A DNA stretch of 51,197 nucleotides from contig JAJFJU010000014.1 in NCBI GenBank assembly GCA_021773645.1, forward strand, positions 1 to 51,197, written 5' to 3'. A program made the translations under genes and the position numbers. Numbering within the stretch: the first letter of the stretch is position 1; the number at the start of each line of letters is the position of its first letter. Positions 37,240 to 48,246 of this stretch are shown piece after piece. A model generated the notes under the pieces. The model saw nothing but the letters and a program-made list of their open reading frames with translations, searched no databases and had not been told where the DNA came from. Source of the stretch: Gammaproteobacteria bacterium. Lineage in GTDB: Bacteria; Pseudomonadota; Gammaproteobacteria; HK1.

Positions 37240-37623
37240 TTAATCTTCCGCTTCTTCTTCAGGCTCTGGACGATCCACCAGCTCGACAATGGCTATAGGA
37301 GCCTTGTCACCTGGCCTAAAGCCAGCACGTAAAATACGTAAGTAACCGCCAGGCCGATCACGATAGCGAGGCCCAAGCTCATCAAAAAGTTTGCCTACCG
37401 TGGCACGATCACGTAGCCGAGAAAAAGCCAAACTACGACGGCTAGCACCATCGACCTTCGCTGCTGTAATCAGTGGCTCAACAACGCGACGCAGTTCCTT
37501 AGCCTTCGGGACTGTGGTGCGAATAAGCTCTTCCTGTAACAGCGAGACAGCCATATTCCTGAACATCGCCTTACGATGGCTCGATGTGCGATTTAATTGA
37601 CGACCACTTTTCCGATGACGCAT
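37240..37623 (-). CDS. rplQ: 50S ribosomal protein L17
   Basis: The 127-residue protein binds 23S rRNA near the tunnel exit. [24 protein letters not shown] and the [17 protein letters not shown] segment are typical, with an acidic tail. Last gene of the alpha operon, 91 bp after rpoA; AGCCT/AGGCT in that gap can form a small hairpin. Confidence 0.98.
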   Translation of the reverse strand: MRHRKSGRQLNRTSSHRKAMFRNMAVSLLQEELIRTTVPKAKELRRVVEPLITAAKVDGASRRSLAFSRLRDRATVGKLFDELGPRYRDRPGGYLRILRAGFRPGDKAPIAIVELVDRPEPEEEAED

Positions 37624-37714
37624 ACCAAATTTTTCCAGAAAGTTCTGTAACCAGCCTACTGCAGGCTACAGTTTAAGTTTATAAAATGGGTTAATCGCAA
37701 TCAGCCTAAACAGC

Positions 37715-38722
37715 TTAGGCGGGCGCTTCAGCCTCATCATAGAGCCCAGGCGGCGGCCAGTTCTCCAAGCGAATACCCAACGATAGGCTGTGGGACGCAA
37801 GCACATCCTTAATCTCAGTCAGTGATTTCTTTCCGAGATTGGGAGTTTTGAGTAATTCCACCTCGGTGCGTTGAATCAGATCACCGACATAATAGATATT
37901 TTCAGCCTTTAAACAATTAGCCGAGCGTACCGTGAGTTCAAGATCATCAACGGGACGCAGCAAGATTGGATCAATCTCAGCACCTGCAGCCGGAGCTTCC
38001 TCTTCAGGGCTTCCTTCGAGATCAAAGAAAACCGCGATCTGCTGCTGCAACAAAGAGCTGGCGCGGCGAACCGCCTCTTCAGGATCAATGGTGCCGTTAG
38101 TCTCGATCTCAAGAATTAAGCGGTCCAGATCGGTACGCTGTTCAACCCGCGCACTCTCCACACGATAGGCAACCCGGTTTATCGGGCTGAAGGAGGCATC
38201 AAGCACCAGATGACCCACGGAAACTTCATCATCCTCTTCCGTTTCCGTCTTGCGCTGTGTTGCCGGCTGATAACCACGGCCGGTTTCAATGCGCAACTTC
38301 ATGCTTAGCTCACCCTCTTTGGTAAGATGGGCGATAACATGCTCGGGATTAATAATATCGATGTCGTGATCGACTTCGATATCGCCAGCAGTAACAACCC
38401 CAGGGCCCTTACGCTTAAGGCTAAGCTCAACTTCCGAATGCGCGTTTAAGCGCACCGCCACACCCTTAAGGTTTAGCAGTATTTCGGTAATGTCTTCCTG
38501 GACCCCTTCCAGAGTGGTGTACTCGTGCAAGGCACCATCGATATCAACATCAACGATTGCCTGCCCGGGTAGGGAAGACAGCAGCACCCGCCTGAGGGCA
38601 TTTCCCAAAGTGTGACCATACCCGCGGTCCAGTGGCTCAATGATGATTTTCGCGGTGTTCTTACCCAACTCCCGCACTTCCACCTGACGTGGCTTAAGCA
38701 GTTCGATTTCGTTAGCCTGCAT
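37715..38722 (-). CDS. rpoA: RNA polymerase alpha subunit
   Basis: The 335-residue protein has an N-terminal assembly domain (about 1-235; [20 protein letters not shown]), an acidic linker containing EEEAPAAG, and a C-terminal domain (about 250-320; [12 protein letters not shown] holding the Arg that contacts UP elements, then [14 protein letters not shown]). It is a little longer than the 329 residues of E. coli. Encoded between rpsD and rplQ as usual. Confidence 0.98.
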   Translation of the reverse strand: MQANEIELLKPRQVEVRELGKNTAKIIIEPLDRGYGHTLGNALRRVLLSSLPGQAIVDVDIDGALHEYTTLEGVQEDITEILLNLKGVAVRLNAHSEVELSLKRKGPGVVTAGDIEVDHDIDIINPEHVIAHLTKEGELSMKLRIETGRGYQPATQRKTETEEDDEVSVGHLVLDASFSPINRVAYRVESARVEQRTDLDRLILEIETNGTIDPEEAVRRASSLLQQQIAVFFDLEGSPEEEAPAAGAEIDPILLRPVDDLELTVRSANCLKAENIYYVGDLIQRTEVELLKTPNLGKKSLTEIKDVLASHSLSLGIRLENWPPPGLYDEAEAPA

Positions 38723-38756
38723 TTACCCTGTAACTCCTGATGAAGGAAACGATAAC

Positions 38757-39389
38757 CTACTTAGAATACAACTCAACCACGAGGTGCTCGTTAATATCCG
38801 CTGAAAGCTCTCCGCGTTCCGGACGTGCCCGGTAGATACCAGAAAGTTTTTCAGGATCGACATCTAACCAGTCCGCAAAACCACGTTGTCGCGCCATTTC
38901 CATAGAGGCTTTAATACGCAGCTGAACTTCGCTTGCCTTGGAAACAGTGATCGCGTCTTCGGGATTTACTTGATAGGAAGGAATATTGGTTTTGTTACCA
39001 TTTACCTCCACACCATTATGCCGGACCAGCTGCCGCGCCTCACTACGAGAGGCAGAGAAGCCCATCCGATAAACCACGTTATCAAGGCGACCTTCCAACA
39101 ATTGAAGAAGGTTCTCACCAGTAGAGCCCTTGCGACGATCCGCCTCTTGGTAATAACGCTTAAATTGATGCTCCAGCAGGCCATAGCTACGCCGAAGCTT
39201 CTGCTTCTCACGTAACTGAAGTGCATAATCCGACACCCGAGGCCGACGACGGCTTTGACCGTGTTGACCTGGGGGGAAAGGACGCCCTTCTATGGCGCAT
39301 TTACCGGAAAAACATTTCTCTCCCTTAAGGAAGAGCTTTTCATTTTCGCGCCGACAGAGGCGGCACTTAGGACCAATATACTTAGCCAA
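38757..39389 (-). CDS. rpsD: 30S ribosomal protein S4, zinc-binding form
   Basis: Primary 16S rRNA binder; in E. coli also the translational repressor of the alpha operon. The 210-residue protein has C9, C12, C26 and C31 in KCRLC and KCFSGKC, the same spacing as the zinc site of Thermus S4, whereas enterobacterial S4 lacks it. The S4 RNA-binding domain ([21 protein letters not shown]) follows. Confidence 0.98.
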   Translation of the reverse strand: MAKYIGPKCRLCRRENEKLFLKGEKCFSGKCAIEGRPFPPGQHGQSRRRPRVSDYALQLREKQKLRRSYGLLEHQFKRYYQEADRRKGSTGENLLQLLEGRLDNVVYRMGFSASRSEARQLVRHNGVEVNGNKTNIPSYQVNPEDAITVSKASEVQLRIKASMEMARQRGFADWLDVDPEKLSGIYRARPERGELSADINEHLVVELYSK

Positions 39390-39403
39390 CTTGGACTCCC
39401 GCG

Positions 39404-39793
39404 TCAGACGCGCCGTTTTTTGGGTGGCCTACAGCCATTATGGGGAATCGGGGTAACATCCATGATTCCAGTGATTTTAAAACCTGCGTTATTAAGCGCC
39501 CGGACGGCGGATTCCCGCCCTGGACCAGGCCCTTTAATACGCACTTCAAGATTTACCATGCCAAATTCTTTGACCATGTCACCAACACGTCCAGAAGCGA
39601 CCTGGGCGGCGAACGGGGTGCTTTTACGTGACCCGCGGAAACCGCTGCCACCTGCAGTGGCCCACGCTAGCGCATTACCCTGACGATCGGTAATGGTAAT
39701 GATGGTGTTATTGAAGGAGGCATGCACATGGGCAATGCCATCAGCGATATTACGCTTAACCTTCTTCTTACTGCGAACTTTTGCCTGAGCCAT
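39404..39793 (-). CDS. rpsK: 30S ribosomal protein S11
   Basis: The 129-residue platform protein carries [34 protein letters not shown] and the C-terminal basic [11 protein letters not shown], all conserved. It lies 17 bp after rpsM and 14 bp before rpsD in the alpha operon. Confidence 0.98.
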   Translation of the reverse strand: MAQAKVRSKKKVKRNIADGIAHVHASFNNTIITITDRQGNALAWATAGGSGFRGSRKSTPFAAQVASGRVGDMVKEFGMVNLEVRIKGPGPGRESAVRALNNAGFKITGIMDVTPIPHNGCRPPKKRRV

Positions 39794-39810
39794 AGTCTTT
39801 CAGTCGCCGG

Positions 39811-40167
39811 TTAATTTCGAATGAGACGACGCGGCCCTTTACGGGTACGCGCATTGGTAGAGGTCCGCTGCCCTCGGGTAGGCAATCCGCGACGATGGCG
39901 TATACCTCGGTAGCTGCCTAGGTCCATAAGGCGCTTGATATTCATCGCCGTATCGCGACGTAAATCGCCTTCGATAACGTACTTGGCGACCTCCGTACGT
40001 ACTGACTCTAACTCAGCCTCCGTAAGGTCTTTAACCAATGTGTTTGCCTGGATACCGGCATCTTTACAGATTCGGTAGGCCCTGGTACGCCCGACTCCGT
40101 ACACCGCGGTGAGTGAAACCCACGCGTGCTTCCGGTCCGGGATATTTACGCCTGCAATACGCGCCAT
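39811..40167 (-). CDS. rpsM: 30S ribosomal protein S13
   Basis: The 118-residue head protein contacts the P-site tRNA and the large subunit through bridge B1. [11 protein letters not shown], the [17 protein letters not shown] motif and the basic tail are conserved. First gene of the alpha operon; the 80-bp leader after rpmJ can fold (CCCTT/AAGGG near 40218-40236) and is where an S4 regulatory structure would lie, though none was established. Confidence 0.98.
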   Translation of the reverse strand: MARIAGVNIPDRKHAWVSLTAVYGVGRTRAYRICKDAGIQANTLVKDLTEAELESVRTEVAKYVIEGDLRRDTAMNIKRLMDLGSYRGIRHRRGLPTRGQRTSTNARTRKGPRRLIRN

Positions 40168-40247
40168 ACGACTAGATTCCTAGAAACGCAAAAAAGCTTG
40201 TGATCTTAAAGTCTCGCCCTTTCTAAGGCAAGGGATATTGCCAGCTA

Positions 40248-40361
40248 TTAGCCCTGGCGTTGCTTGTGGCGTGCGTCCTTACAAATGACTCGCACCACAC
40301 CTTTGCGCTTGACGATCTTACAATGTCGGCAAAGTCGTTTTACTGATGCCCTAACTTTCAT
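40248..40361 (-). CDS. rpmJ: 50S ribosomal protein L36, zinc-binding form
   Basis: The 37-codon gene reads [17 protein letters not shown] and continues to a basic end, KQRQG. C11, C14, C27 and H32 form the zinc ribbon, so this is the C+ form. It lies 77 bp after secY and closes the spc operon in the normal gammaproteobacterial position. Confidence 0.96.
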   Translation of the reverse strand: MKVRASVKRLCRHCKIVKRKGVVRVICKDARHKQRQG

Positions 40362-40438
40362 CTTTCTTTCCCGTCTGTAGTCTCTATCCCAGGAGTGTGT
40401 AAACCGCCTCGAAGGGATATATAGCTCAGTCTCGGCCG

Positions 40439-41779
40439 TTACTTCAATTTAGCCTTGCGCAACAAACCATCATACTGCTGTGACATAAGGTGCGATTGCA
40501 CCTGGGCGGTAAAGTCCATAACCACCACCACGATAATCAGCAGTGAGGTGCCACCAAAATAAAATGGCACGTTCCATTTTAGAATCATGAATTCCGGCAA
40601 TAAACAAACCGCTGTTATGTAAGCAGCACCGGCCACGGTCAGCCGAGTCATTACCGTATCAATATATTTAGCCGTCTGGACCCCTGGACGGACGCCTGGA
40701 ATAAAAGCCCCGGATTTTTTTAAATTATCTGCTGTATCCTTGGGGTTAAACACCAATGCAGTATAGAAAAAGCAGAAGAAGATAATCGCTGCCGCAAACA
40801 TAACCACATAAAGGGGCTGTCCTGGCGCAATGGTCTGCGACAAATTCGCCAGCCATTCCATACCTTCACCGCTGCTGCCAAACCACCCACCCACCGTGGC
40901 TGGAAACAGAATGATACTAGAAGCGAAAATAGGCGGGATAACTCCGGCCATATTTAACTTCAGTGGCAAATGGCTTGTTTGCCCACCATATACTTTCCGC
41001 CCAACCTGTCGCTTAGCGTAGTTAACGGTGATGCGTCTTTGGCCCCGCTCGACAAACACTACGAAGGCAGTAACCCCAAGTGCGAGGGCAATTAAAACAA
41101 AAATCATTAGCACGTGCAGCTCGCCAGTACGGGCCAACTCAAGTGTGCCACCAATTGCAGAAGGCAATCCGGCAACAATACCCGCGAAAATGATAATGGA
41201 AATACCATTTCCTATACCACGCTCGCTAACCTGCTCTCCCAACCACATCAAAAATACCGTACCCGTAACCAGGGTTGCCACGGCGGTAATACGGAAGCCC
41301 AAACCAGCAGCAATAACCACCGATGCCCCCCCCGCCTGTTGGCTTTCCAGGGCGATAGCAACACCCAATGCCTGAACGGTAGCTAGTAATACCGTTCCAT
41401 AACGAGTGTACTGCGTGATTTTACGCCGACCGGACTCACCTTCCTTCTTCAGCTGCTCTAATTGCGGCGAAACCACGGTGAGCAACTGCATAATAATCGA
41501 GGCAGAGATATAGGGCATGATGCCTATAGCAAACAACGAGAATCGCTCAAGCGCTCCGCCCGAGAACATGTTGAACATGTCCAGGATAGTGCCGCGCTGC
41601 TGGTTGAACAGCGTTTCCAGAGCTACTGGGTCTATACCAGGAACCGGGATGAAAGTGCCAACGCGAAAGATGATAATCGCGCCCAAAACAAACCATAGCC
41701 GTTGTTTAAGCTCGCCCAAACCACCGCCGCTTTCGGCTCCAGCGCCTGGCGCGGCAAGCTTTTTATGTTTCGAAGCCAT
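40439..41779 (-). CDS. secY: Preprotein translocase subunit SecY
   Basis: The 446-residue core of the SecYEG channel has ten hydrophobic helices; [28 protein letters not shown] (lateral gate/plug area) and [11 protein letters not shown] are conserved. Lies 51 bp after rplO. Cytoplasmic loops with [11 protein letters not shown] and the basic C-terminal KAKLK are present. Confidence 0.98.
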   Translation of the reverse strand: MASKHKKLAAPGAGAESGGGLGELKQRLWFVLGAIIIFRVGTFIPVPGIDPVALETLFNQQRGTILDMFNMFSGGALERFSLFAIGIMPYISASIIMQLLTVVSPQLEQLKKEGESGRRKITQYTRYGTVLLATVQALGVAIALESQQAGGASVVIAAGLGFRITAVATLVTGTVFLMWLGEQVSERGIGNGISIIIFAGIVAGLPSAIGGTLELARTGELHVLMIFVLIALALGVTAFVVFVERGQRRITVNYAKRQVGRKVYGGQTSHLPLKLNMAGVIPPIFASSIILFPATVGGWFGSSGEGMEWLANLSQTIAPGQPLYVVMFAAAIIFFCFFYTALVFNPKDTADNLKKSGAFIPGVRPGVQTAKYIDTVMTRLTVAGAAYITAVCLLPEFMILKWNVPFYFGGTSLLIIVVVVMDFTAQVQSHLMSQQYDGLLRKAKLK

Positions 41780-41830
41780 GGTGGTTAATTAAATGATCAG
41801 GAAAAATACGGAAGTCATAAAAACCTCAGA

Positions 41831-42265
41831 TTAATCCTCGATCTTACCTCCGGCCTTCTCAATGGCCGCGCGGGCACCACGAGTTACCGCTATACCACGC
41901 AGTGTAACTGCCTTATTCAGCTCGCCGGCAAGGATGACCTTTACTTGGGTTACTGTCTGGCGAATAAGATTGGCCGCCTTAAGAGCCGTTAAATCAACAA
42001 CATCAGAATCGAAGCCCTGCAAAGCATCCAAACGCAGCTCGGCGTTATAACGAGCAGTACGCGAGGTAAAACCAAATTTTGGCAACCTACGCTGCAATGG
42101 CATCTGACCGCCCTCAAAGCCGATCATTGCGCCCTTGCCGTTACGCGACTTCTGCCCTTTGTGGCCTCGGCCAGCGGTCTTACCGAGCCCGCTACCACCA
42201 CCACGACCTACCCGCTTGCGATCCCGTTTGGAACCATCGGCTGGAGATATGCTATTTAAACGCAC
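41831..42265 (-). CDS. rplO: 50S ribosomal protein L15
   Basis: The protein has 144 residues. The basic glycine-rich N-terminus ([21 protein letters not shown]) that reaches into 23S rRNA and the [18 protein letters not shown] motif are conserved. Starts 1 bp after rpmD ends. Confidence 0.98.
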   Translation of the reverse strand: MRLNSISPADGSKRDRKRVGRGGGSGLGKTAGRGHKGQKSRNGKGAMIGFEGGQMPLQRRLPKFGFTSRTARYNAELRLDALQGFDSDVVDLTALKAANLIRQTVTQVKVILAGELNKAVTLRGIAVTRGARAAIEKAGGKIED

Positions 42266-42266
42266 C

Positions 42267-42467
42267 TTATGCCTCCTCGACCTGCAACAGGTAGGAAATC
42301 TTATTAATCATCCCTCGATTACAAGGGGTATCCTCAACCACAACACTGTGGTGCATACGTCGCAGACCCAAGCCACGTGCACAAGCCTGATGTGCCGCGA
42401 GGCGTCCATGAAAGCTACGTACCAGCTTGACCCGGACCTGAGCGTTTTTCTTGCTTGCCTTAGCCAT
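42267..42467 (-). CDS. rpmD: 50S ribosomal protein L30
   Basis: The 66-residue protein has the L30 core [13 protein letters not shown] and [22 protein letters not shown], with a slightly extended basic N-terminus ([10 protein letters not shown]). It lies 3 bp after rpsE. Confidence 0.96.
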   Translation of the reverse strand: MAKASKKNAQVRVKLVRSFHGRLAAHQACARGLGLRRMHHSVVVEDTPCNRGMINKISYLLQVEEA

Positions 42468-42470
42468 GCT

Positions 42471-42980
42471 CTACCCCAGTATCTGTTCGAGGGATTTGCC
42501 ACGCTTGGCGGCAACGTATTCCGGAGCTACCATATCGGTCAGACCCTTGATGGTCGCACGCACCACATTAATGGGGTTCTGCGAACCAATGCACTTGGCA
42601 AGCACATCCCGCACCCCAAGGACCTCAAACACCGCACGCATCGGGCCACCAGCGATAATCCCAGTACCATCAGATGCTGGCTGCATAAACACTTTGGCGG
42701 CCCCATAATTGGCCGTCAATGCATACTGCAGAGTGCCACCATTTAACGGGATGCTACGCATATTCTTGCGTGCATTCTCCATGGACTTCTGAATTGCCGC
42801 CGGCACCTCGCGGGCCTTACCGCGCCCAAAACCAACGCGCCCTTTACCGTCACCGACCACACTTAGTGCGGAAAAACCGAACTGACGTCCGCCTTTAACC
42901 ACCTTGGCAACTCGATTAATGTTGATGAGTTTCTCTTGAAAATCATCTGCTTTCTGTCGACCCTGGAACTGCTGCGCCAT
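42471..42980 (-). CDS. rpsE: 30S ribosomal protein S5
   Basis: The 169-residue protein acts in decoding fidelity near the mRNA entry site. The double-stranded RNA-binding-like N-terminal domain ([19 protein letters not shown]) and [21 protein letters not shown] are intact; the site of spectinomycin-resistance changes lies in this loop and looks wild-type. Confidence 0.98.
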   Translation of the reverse strand: MAQQFQGRQKADDFQEKLININRVAKVVKGGRQFGFSALSVVGDGKGRVGFGRGKAREVPAAIQKSMENARKNMRSIPLNGGTLQYALTANYGAAKVFMQPASDGTGIIAGGPMRAVFEVLGVRDVLAKCIGSQNPINVVRATIKGLTDMVAPEYVAAKRGKSLEQILG

Positions 42981-42992
42981 CTCGGAAGACCC

Positions 42993-43346
42993 TTAAAACT
43001 TAAGACCGTTATCTCGAGCCGCATCGGCCAGAGCTTTAATTCGACCGTGATACTTAAACCCGGAACGATCGAATGCGATTTTTGCTATACCTGCCGCCAC
43101 TGCACGCTCGGCGACCAACTGCCCGACTATCTTTGCTGCCGCCACATTACCGCCAGAGGTATTGCGCTCTTTGAAGCTGGTATCGAGGGTAGATGCACTT
43201 ACCAGGACCTGCTGGCCGGTAGGATCAAAAACCTGAGCATAGATATGCCGAGGAGTACGATGCACGCCCAAGCGCGCCACCCCTAACTCGCTAATCTTTG
43301 CCCGGGTACGACGTGCGCGACGGGTACGGGATTGCTTTTTGTTCAT
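42993..43346 (-). CDS. rplR: 50S ribosomal protein L18
   Basis: This 5S rRNA-binding protein of 117 residues has [26 protein letters not shown] and the C-terminal [21 protein letters not shown]. Acts with L5 in the central protuberance. Confidence 0.98.
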   Translation of the reverse strand: MNKKQSRTRRARRTRAKISELGVARLGVHRTPRHIYAQVFDPTGQQVLVSASTLDTSFKERNTSGGNVAAAKIVGQLVAERAVAAGIAKIAFDRSGFKYHGRIKALADAARDNGLKF

Positions 43347-43358
43347 CTCACAAACCTC

Positions 43359-43895
43359 TTACTTCTTTTTAGCTTCTTTTCGGACTACGTGTTCGTCGGT
43401 ATAGCGCACGCCTTTGCCTTTATAAGGCTCAGGCGGCCGATAACCCCGGATGGTCGCAGAAACCTGACCAACCAATTGCTTGTCAATACCGCGTACGACG
43501 ATTTCGGTATTAGTGGGCGTTTCGATATCGATACCAGCAGGAATAGCAAAATCCACCGGGTGGGAGAAACCCAACAACAGATTAAGCACTTTCCCTTTTA
43601 CTTGGGCACGGTATCCAACGCCGACTAGGGTAAGTTTTTTTTCAAAACCCTGACTGACGCCGAGCATCATATTATTTGCCAGCGCCCGAGTCGTACCGGT
43701 TAATGCGACCGCATTAGAGGCATTTTTAGAAGCTACTTTAAAGTGAAGCAACTGAGCTTCCTGCTTAACCACAACAGCACGATGTAGTTGATGACTAAGC
43801 GAGCCCTTTGCCCCTTTTATGGTGAGCACCTGGCCGTTAATCTTGGCCTCTACCCCAGTGGGGAGCGTAACGGGTGCGTTTGCTATTCTGGACAT
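43359..43895 (-). CDS. rplF: 50S ribosomal protein L6
   Basis: The 178-residue protein has two repeated L6 domains; [24 protein letters not shown] and the C-terminal [16 protein letters not shown] are typical. Sits near the sarcin-ricin loop. 12 bp gaps separate it from both neighbours. Confidence 0.98.
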   Translation of the reverse strand: MSRIANAPVTLPTGVEAKINGQVLTIKGAKGSLSHQLHRAVVVKQEAQLLHFKVASKNASNAVALTGTTRALANNMMLGVSQGFEKKLTLVGVGYRAQVKGKVLNLLLGFSHPVDFAIPAGIDIETPTNTEIVVRGIDKQLVGQVSATIRGYRPPEPYKGKGVRYTDEHVVRKEAKKK

Positions 43896-43907
43896 ATCTA
43901 ATCAGCC

Positions 43908-44303
43908 TTAGGAAACGACACAGAGCACTTCGCCGCCGTGGCCAGCTTTTTGCGCGGCACGACCGCTCATCACACCTTTGGAGGTCGAAACAACGACCAC
44001 ACCAAGGCCGCCATCAACTACTGGCAACTCATCTTTGGAGCGATACACGCGCAAACCAGGCCGACTGACCCGCTTAATGCGGGAAATCACAGGCTTACCC
44101 TCGTAATATTTAAGGGAAACAGAAAGCGTTGATTTCCCGCTCTCCGTCTCAACCTCAAAACCCTTGATGTAGCCCTCATCTTTTAACACCGCCGCAACAG
44201 CGCCTTTTAACCGCGAGGAGGGCATAGAAACCCTAACCTTCCCAGCCATTTGGCCATTGCGGATTCGGGTTAACATATCTGCCACCGTATCCTGCATGCT
44301 CAT
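43908..44303 (-). CDS. rpsH: 30S ribosomal protein S8
   Basis: The 131-residue protein binds 16S rRNA in the central domain and, in E. coli, represses the spc operon at rpl[17 protein letters not shown] and the C-terminal [12 protein letters not shown] are conserved. The E. coli-type S8 site was not searched for in detail here. Confidence 0.98.
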   Translation of the reverse strand: MSMQDTVADMLTRIRNGQMAGKVRVSMPSSRLKGAVAAVLKDEGYIKGFEVETESGKSTLSVSLKYYEGKPVISRIKRVSRPGLRVYRSKDELPVVDGGLGVVVVSTSKGVMSGRAAQKAGHGGEVLCVVS

Positions 44304-44351
44304 CGAAATGATTCCCGCTTCATGTGTTCTATAGGCGCCCTTGTGGGCGTG

Positions 44352-44657
44352 TTACCAGCTAGCCATGACTAGGCCGGGGATGTCTCCCCGCATTGCTGCT
44401 TCACGCAGCTTATTACGTCCGAGACCAAATTTACGGTAGTAACCGCGAGGCCTGCCGGTAATTCGGCAGCGGTTACGCAACCGCACTGAGCTTGAGTCTC
44501 GTGGCAGCGCCTGTAATTTCTGACGAGCCAGGACGCGTTCCTCCATACCGAGGCTTGTATCGTTCGCCTGTGCGTTGAGCGCCTTGCGCTTTTCCGCATA
44601 TTTCGCAACTAAACAATTACGTTTCACTTCGCGTTGCAGCATTGATCGCTTTGCCAT
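44352..44657 (-). CDS. rpsN: 30S ribosomal protein S14 (long, zinc-free form)
   Basis: The 101-residue length and the absence of CxxC pairs mark the long zinc-independent type; [22 protein letters not shown] is the conserved C-terminal part. This contrasts with S4 and L36 in the same cluster, which keep zinc sites. Confidence 0.98.
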   Translation of the reverse strand: MAKRSMLQREVKRNCLVAKYAEKRKALNAQANDTSLGMEERVLARQKLQALPRDSSSVRLRNRCRITGRPRGYYRKFGLGRNKLREAAMRGDIPGLVMASW

Positions 44658-44669
44658 GAATATGAAACC

Positions 44670-45212
44670 TCAACTCGCCCTAAAAGGAAATTTAAACGCA
44701 GCCATCAAAGCCCGACCTTCTTCGTCGTTACGGCTGCTCGTACTGATAGTGATATCCATTCCACGAATGGCATCAATTTTATCGAAATCGATTTCCGGGA
44801 ACACTATCTGTTCACGAATACCGAGGCTGTAGTTGCCACGACCATCAAAGGCCTTAGCACTATAGCCACGAAAATCCCGGATACGCGGAATAGAAACATT
44901 AATAAGGCGATCTAGGAATTCATACATCCGGCTACGTCGCAGGGTTACCTTGCAACCGACGGGATAACCTTCGCGGACCTTAAAACCCGCTATAGATTTT
45001 CGAGCCATGGTAACGACCGCCTTTTGACCAGCAATCGCCTCCATATTCGCCACAGCGAAATCCATCACTTTTTTGTCCGTGAGTGCCTCGCCAACCCCCA
45101 TATTAAGGGTGATTTTATCGACCCTGGGAACCTGCATCACACTGGTGTACTTAAATTGTTCCATCAACTGTGGAACGACCTCCGTACGATAAAATTCCTG
45201 CAGCCTAGCCAT
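44670..45212 (-). CDS. rplE: 50S ribosomal protein L5
   Basis: The 180-residue 5S rRNA-binding protein contacts P-site t[19 protein letters not shown], the [12 protein letters not shown] segment and [24 protein letters not shown] are typical. Confidence 0.98.
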   Translation of the reverse strand: MARLQEFYRTEVVPQLMEQFKYTSVMQVPRVDKITLNMGVGEALTDKKVMDFAVANMEAIAGQKAVVTMARKSIAGFKVREGYPVGCKVTLRRSRMYEFLDRLINVSIPRIRDFRGYSAKAFDGRGNYSLGIREQIVFPEIDFDKIDAIRGMDITISTSSRNDEEGRALMAAFKFPFRAS

Positions 45213-45269
45213 AACTTAAATATTCCTGAAGCTAATTACTCAATTCGACCGAACAGGTTAGAGAAAACT

Positions 45270-45587
45270 CTAGCCGTCGATAACCTCACCGTTGGACTTG
45301 AAAAAACGCACCTTAGTGCCGTCGTCCAAACGACGAATTCCGACTCGATCAGCCTTTTCGTTAGCCGGGTTATAGATGCCAACGTTGGAAATGTGAAGCG
45401 GACGCTCTTGCTCAACAATGCCCCCAGAAACACCTTTTTGGGGGTTAGGTCGAACATGCTTCTTGACAACATTTACACCATCCACGAGCACGCGATTATT
45501 GCTATACACCTGTTGCACGGCGCCGCGTTTACCACGATTTTTTCCTACTCGGACGATGACCTCGTCACCTTTACGAATCTTATGCAT
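45270..45587 (-). CDS. rplX: 50S ribosomal protein L24
   Basis: The 105-residue assembly initiator has a KOW motif ([20 protein letters not shown]). The start is set at MHKIRKG by family length; an in-frame extension to 45677 would run into rplN and is not credible. 57 bp separate it from rplE. Confidence 0.97.
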   Translation of the reverse strand: MHKIRKGDEVIVRVGKNRGKRGAVQQVYSNNRVLVDGVNVVKKHVRPNPQKGVSGGIVEQERPLHISNVGIYNPANEKADRVGIRRLDDGTKVRFFKSNGEVIDG

Positions 45588-45603
45588 CTCTATGTTCTTC
45601 CTG

Positions 45604-45972
45604 TTACAACACTTCCGGTGCAAGGGAAATGATGCGCATGAACTTTTCGCCACGCAGTTCACGGGTGACCGGGCCAAAGATACGAGTACCGATGGGCTGG
45701 TCCTGATTGTTCAAAAGTACAACCGCATTTCCGTCAAAACGAATAAGCGATCCATCGGAGCGACGCACCCCCTTACGAGTACGTACTACCAGGGCATTGA
45801 ACACCTCGCCCTTCTTCACACGACCGCGAGGAATCGCCTCTTTAACGGTCACTTTGATGATGTCGCCAATCCCGGCATAGCGCCGATGGGAGCCGCCTAG
45901 CACCTTGATACACATTAAACGACGCGCGCCACTGTTATCAGCGGCATCGAGCATGGTTTGCATCTGAATCAT
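45604..45972 (-). CDS. rplN: 50S ribosomal protein L14
   Basis: The protein of 122 residues has [35 protein letters not shown] and VVVRTRKG regions as in all bacteria. First gene of the spc operon; the 60-bp gap before it holds a hairpin (45998-46019) and is where the spc promoter lies in E. coli. Confidence 0.98.
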   Translation of the reverse strand: MIQMQTMLDAADNSGARRLMCIKVLGGSHRRYAGIGDIIKVTVKEAIPRGRVKKGEVFNALVVRTRKGVRRSDGSLIRFDGNAVVLLNNQDQPIGTRIFGPVTRELRGEKFMRIISLAPEVL

Positions 45973-45997
45973 TAAAATCTCTCCACCGACAAAGGAG

Positions 45998-46019
45998 CGC
46001 TCGCCCGTACGGCGAAGCG
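45998..46019 (-). promoter_or_regulatory. Hairpin between rpsQ and rplN
   Basis: CGCTCGCC (45998-46005) pairs with GGCGAAGCG (46011-46019) with one bulged A and a 5-base loop, 26 bases upstream of the rplN start. No T-run follows on the transcribed strand. It could mark the S10/spc boundary by attenuation or mRNA protection; no function is established. Confidence 0.35.
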
Positions 46020-46032
46020 TTTCCTCGGCGTA

Positions 46033-46293
46033 TTAATCAGCCTGAACGACGACCTTTACTAAGGACCAGGTCTTGGTCTTTGACAAGGGTCGAGTCTGAG
46101 CAATGCTCACCGTATCACCAATGTGACACTCATTATTCTCGTCGTGTGCACGTAACTTTGTAGACCGACGGATATATTTTTTATACAGGGAGTGCTTTAC
46201 CTTGCGCTCCACCACAACAGTGATCGTCTTATCCATTTTATCGCTAACGACACGGCCTACCAAAGCGCGCGCTTTTTTATCCTGATCAGCCAT
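46033..46293 (-). CDS. rpsQ: 30S ribosomal protein S17
   Basis: The OB-fold protein of 86 residues carries [24 protein letters not shown] and [19 protein letters not shown]. The start ATG (MADQDKK) is chosen over an in-frame GTG nine bases upstream because AGGTG lies 6 bases before it; it then overlaps the rpmC stop by 8 bases, coupling the two. Confidence 0.96.
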   Translation of the reverse strand: MADQDKKARALVGRVVSDKMDKTITVVVERKVKHSLYKKYIRRSTKLRAHDENNECHIGDTVSIAQTRPLSKTKTWSLVKVVVQAD

Positions 46294-46489
46294 TTTCGGC
46301 ACCTGCTACCCGCTGGTTTAAAACTGTTTTGACCCGCGCAATATTTCTGCGCACTTTTTTTACTTCACTAGGCCTTGAAAGTTGCCCAGTTCCTTTCTGC
46401 ATGCGCAAATTGAAGGCGGCGCGTGCCAGCTCAAGCAACTCGGACTGTAGCTCTTCGGTGCTTTTTTCGCGTAATTCCTGTGCGTTCAT
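46286..46489 (-). CDS. rpmC: 50S ribosomal protein L29
   Basis: The small helical-hairpin protein of 67 residues at the tunnel exit has [20 protein letters not shown] and RMQKGTGQL. Two ATGs are adjacent at the start; the second aligns with the E. coli protein and is used here. It overlaps the rplP stop and the rpsQ start. Confidence 0.96.
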   Translation of the reverse strand: MNAQELREKSTEELQSELLELARAAFNLRMQKGTGQLSRPSEVKKVRRNIARVKTVLNQRVAGAENG

Positions 46490-46902
46490 CATGCCACCGT
46501 ACGACTAACAAAGGTTGTTTTTACCGGAAGTTTTGCCGCTGCGCGCCGGAATGCTTCGCGCGCGAGATCTTCGTCAACACCTTCCATCTCGTAAAGCATC
46601 CGTCCCGGTTGAATCAACGAGACCCAATACTCCACATTACCCTTACCCTTACCCTGCCGGACTTCCAATGGTTTCTTGGTGATAGGCTTGTCAGGAAATA
46701 CTCGAATCCAGATTTTAGCACCACGCTTAACGTGCCGGCTAAGGGCGCGACGTGCTGCCTCAATCTGGCGGGCCGTCAAACGACCGCGGCTAACGGCCTT
46801 TAGGCCAAATTCGCCGAAGCTAACGGAGCTCCCGACATTGGCAAGGCCACGATTGCGACCCTTATGCTGCTTTCTATATTTTGTACGTTTTGGCTGAAGC
46901 AT
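46489..46902 (-). CDS. rplP: 50S ribosomal protein L16
   Basis: The 137-residue protein near the A-site tRNA elbow carries [41 protein letters not shown] and [18 protein letters not shown], all conserved. Confidence 0.98.
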   Translation of the reverse strand: MLQPKRTKYRKQHKGRNRGLANVGSSVSFGEFGLKAVSRGRLTARQIEAARRALSRHVKRGAKIWIRVFPDKPITKKPLEVRQGKGKGNVEYWVSLIQPGRMLYEMEGVDEDLAREAFRRAAAKLPVKTTFVSRTVA

Positions 46903-46917
46903 GGTTCTAAAACTCTC

Positions 46918-47601
46918 CTAGGAGCGGGCCGCTTTTTCAGCGCCCTTTTTGCTGGGCTCACTCAGAACCCGCGGACCAAAAACCTCACCCTTGAAGATCC
47001 AGACCTTGACGCCAATGACGCCGTAGGTGGTGTTGGCCTCGGCCAGACCATAGTCAATATCGGCGCGCAAAGTGTGCAGCGGAACACGCCCTTCCAGGTA
47101 CCATTCTCCACGTGCGATTTCCGCGCCATTCAACCGACCAGCCACGGCGATTTTAATCCCCTGGGCCCCCAAACGCATTGCATTAGAGACAGCTCGTTTC
47201 ATTGCCCGTCGGAACATAATTCGACGTTCGAGTTGGTTGGCTACACCTTCAGCGACCAAATAAGCATCTAGCTCGGGCTTACGAATTTCCTCCACGGCGA
47301 TATGCACCGGCAGGCCCATCATCTTGCTCACGTCACGGCGCAGAGCATCAATATCCTCACCCTTTTTTCCAATGACGATACCCGGGCGTGCGGTGTGGAC
47401 CACAACACGGGCAGTGGTGCCGGGACGGCTAATCTGAATCTGACTAACCGAGGCGTGACTTAGACGCTCACGCAAAAATTCGCGCACGGCAATATCAGTA
47501 TTCAAGTAGTCGGCGAATTTCTGACGTTCCGCGTACCACGTAGAAGACCAATCCTTGACGATCCCAAGGCGGAATCCAATCGGGTTTACCTTATGTCCCA
47601 T
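46918..47601 (-). CDS. rpsC: 30S ribosomal protein S3
   Basis: The 227-residue protein forms the mRNA entry channel. The KH domain ([21 protein letters not shown]) and the C-terminal domain ([23 protein letters not shown]) are complete. Confidence 0.98.
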   Translation of the reverse strand: MGHKVNPIGFRLGIVKDWSSTWYAERQKFADYLNTDIAVREFLRERLSHASVSQIQISRPGTTARVVVHTARPGIVIGKKGEDIDALRRDVSKMMGLPVHIAVEEIRKPELDAYLVAEGVANQLERRIMFRRAMKRAVSNAMRLGAQGIKIAVAGRLNGAEIARGEWYLEGRVPLHTLRADIDYGLAEANTTYGVIGVKVWIFKGEVFGPRVLSEPSKKGAEKAARS

Positions 47602-47612
47602 AGGGAATTCTC

Positions 47613-47945
47613 TTATCTGTCCGAAACAGTGACGGTGATGTGACTGGTGGGCTTGAGGATGCGGTTTGAACGCCCTCGTGCCCTGGCGCGCATGCGCTTG
47701 TAACAGGGACCCTCATCCACCTGCACTGCTGCAACCAATAATTCGTCAATGTCTGCACCCTCGTTATTTTCCGCGTTTGCGATAGCGGATTCGAGTACTT
47801 TTCGAATTATTTCTGCAGCCTTTTTATTACTAAATACCAAACGTTCTACGGCGCGTTCTACTGGCAGCCCGCGAATCTGATCCGCGACCAGCCGGCCTTT
47901 CTGCGGAGAAATACGCACCCGCCTGAGCTTTGCTCTAACTTCCAT
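47613..47945 (-). CDS. rplV: 50S ribosomal protein L22
   Basis: The 110-residue protein has a beta-hairpin that lines the exit tunnel ([25 protein letters not shown]), with no deletion of the kind that gives macrolide resistance in E. coli. [18 protein letters not shown] opens the protein. Confidence 0.98.
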   Translation of the reverse strand: MEVRAKLRRVRISPQKGRLVADQIRGLPVERAVERLVFSNKKAAEIIRKVLESAIANAENNEGADIDELLVAAVQVDEGPCYKRMRARARGRSNRILKPTSHITVTVSDR

Positions 47946-47959
47946 TCGCCTGCTCCCGT

Positions 47960-48235
47960 CTACTTGGTCTTTCGGCCAGCGGTATGTCCGCGGAAAGTCC
48001 GGGTCGGAGAAAATTCGCCCAGTTTATGTCCAACCATGTTTTCCGTAATTAACACGGGAACATGCTGGCGGCCGTTGTGCACCGCGATGGAGAGACCCAC
48101 CATATCCGGTGTAACCATGGAACGACGTGACCAAGTACGAATGGGACGCCGACTATTTTCTGCCCGGGCAACCTCCACCTTCTTAATAAGATGCAGATCA
48201 ACGAAAGGCCCTTTCTTAATTGAGCGAGACACCAA
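47960..48235 (-). CDS. rpsS: 30S ribosomal protein S19
   Basis: The 91-residue head protein pairs with S13. [36 protein letters not shown] and [13 protein letters not shown] are canonical. Confidence 0.98.
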   Translation of the reverse strand: MVSRSIKKGPFVDLHLIKKVEVARAENSRRPIRTWSRRSMVTPDMVGLSIAVHNGRQHVPVLITENMVGHKLGEFSPTRTFRGHTAGRKTK

Positions 48236-48246
48236 ATACTCCTAAA

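Noticed and set aside
45024-45632. 202-codon plus-strand open frame
   Set aside because: Antisense to rplE and rplX; translation is low-complexity and not protein-like.
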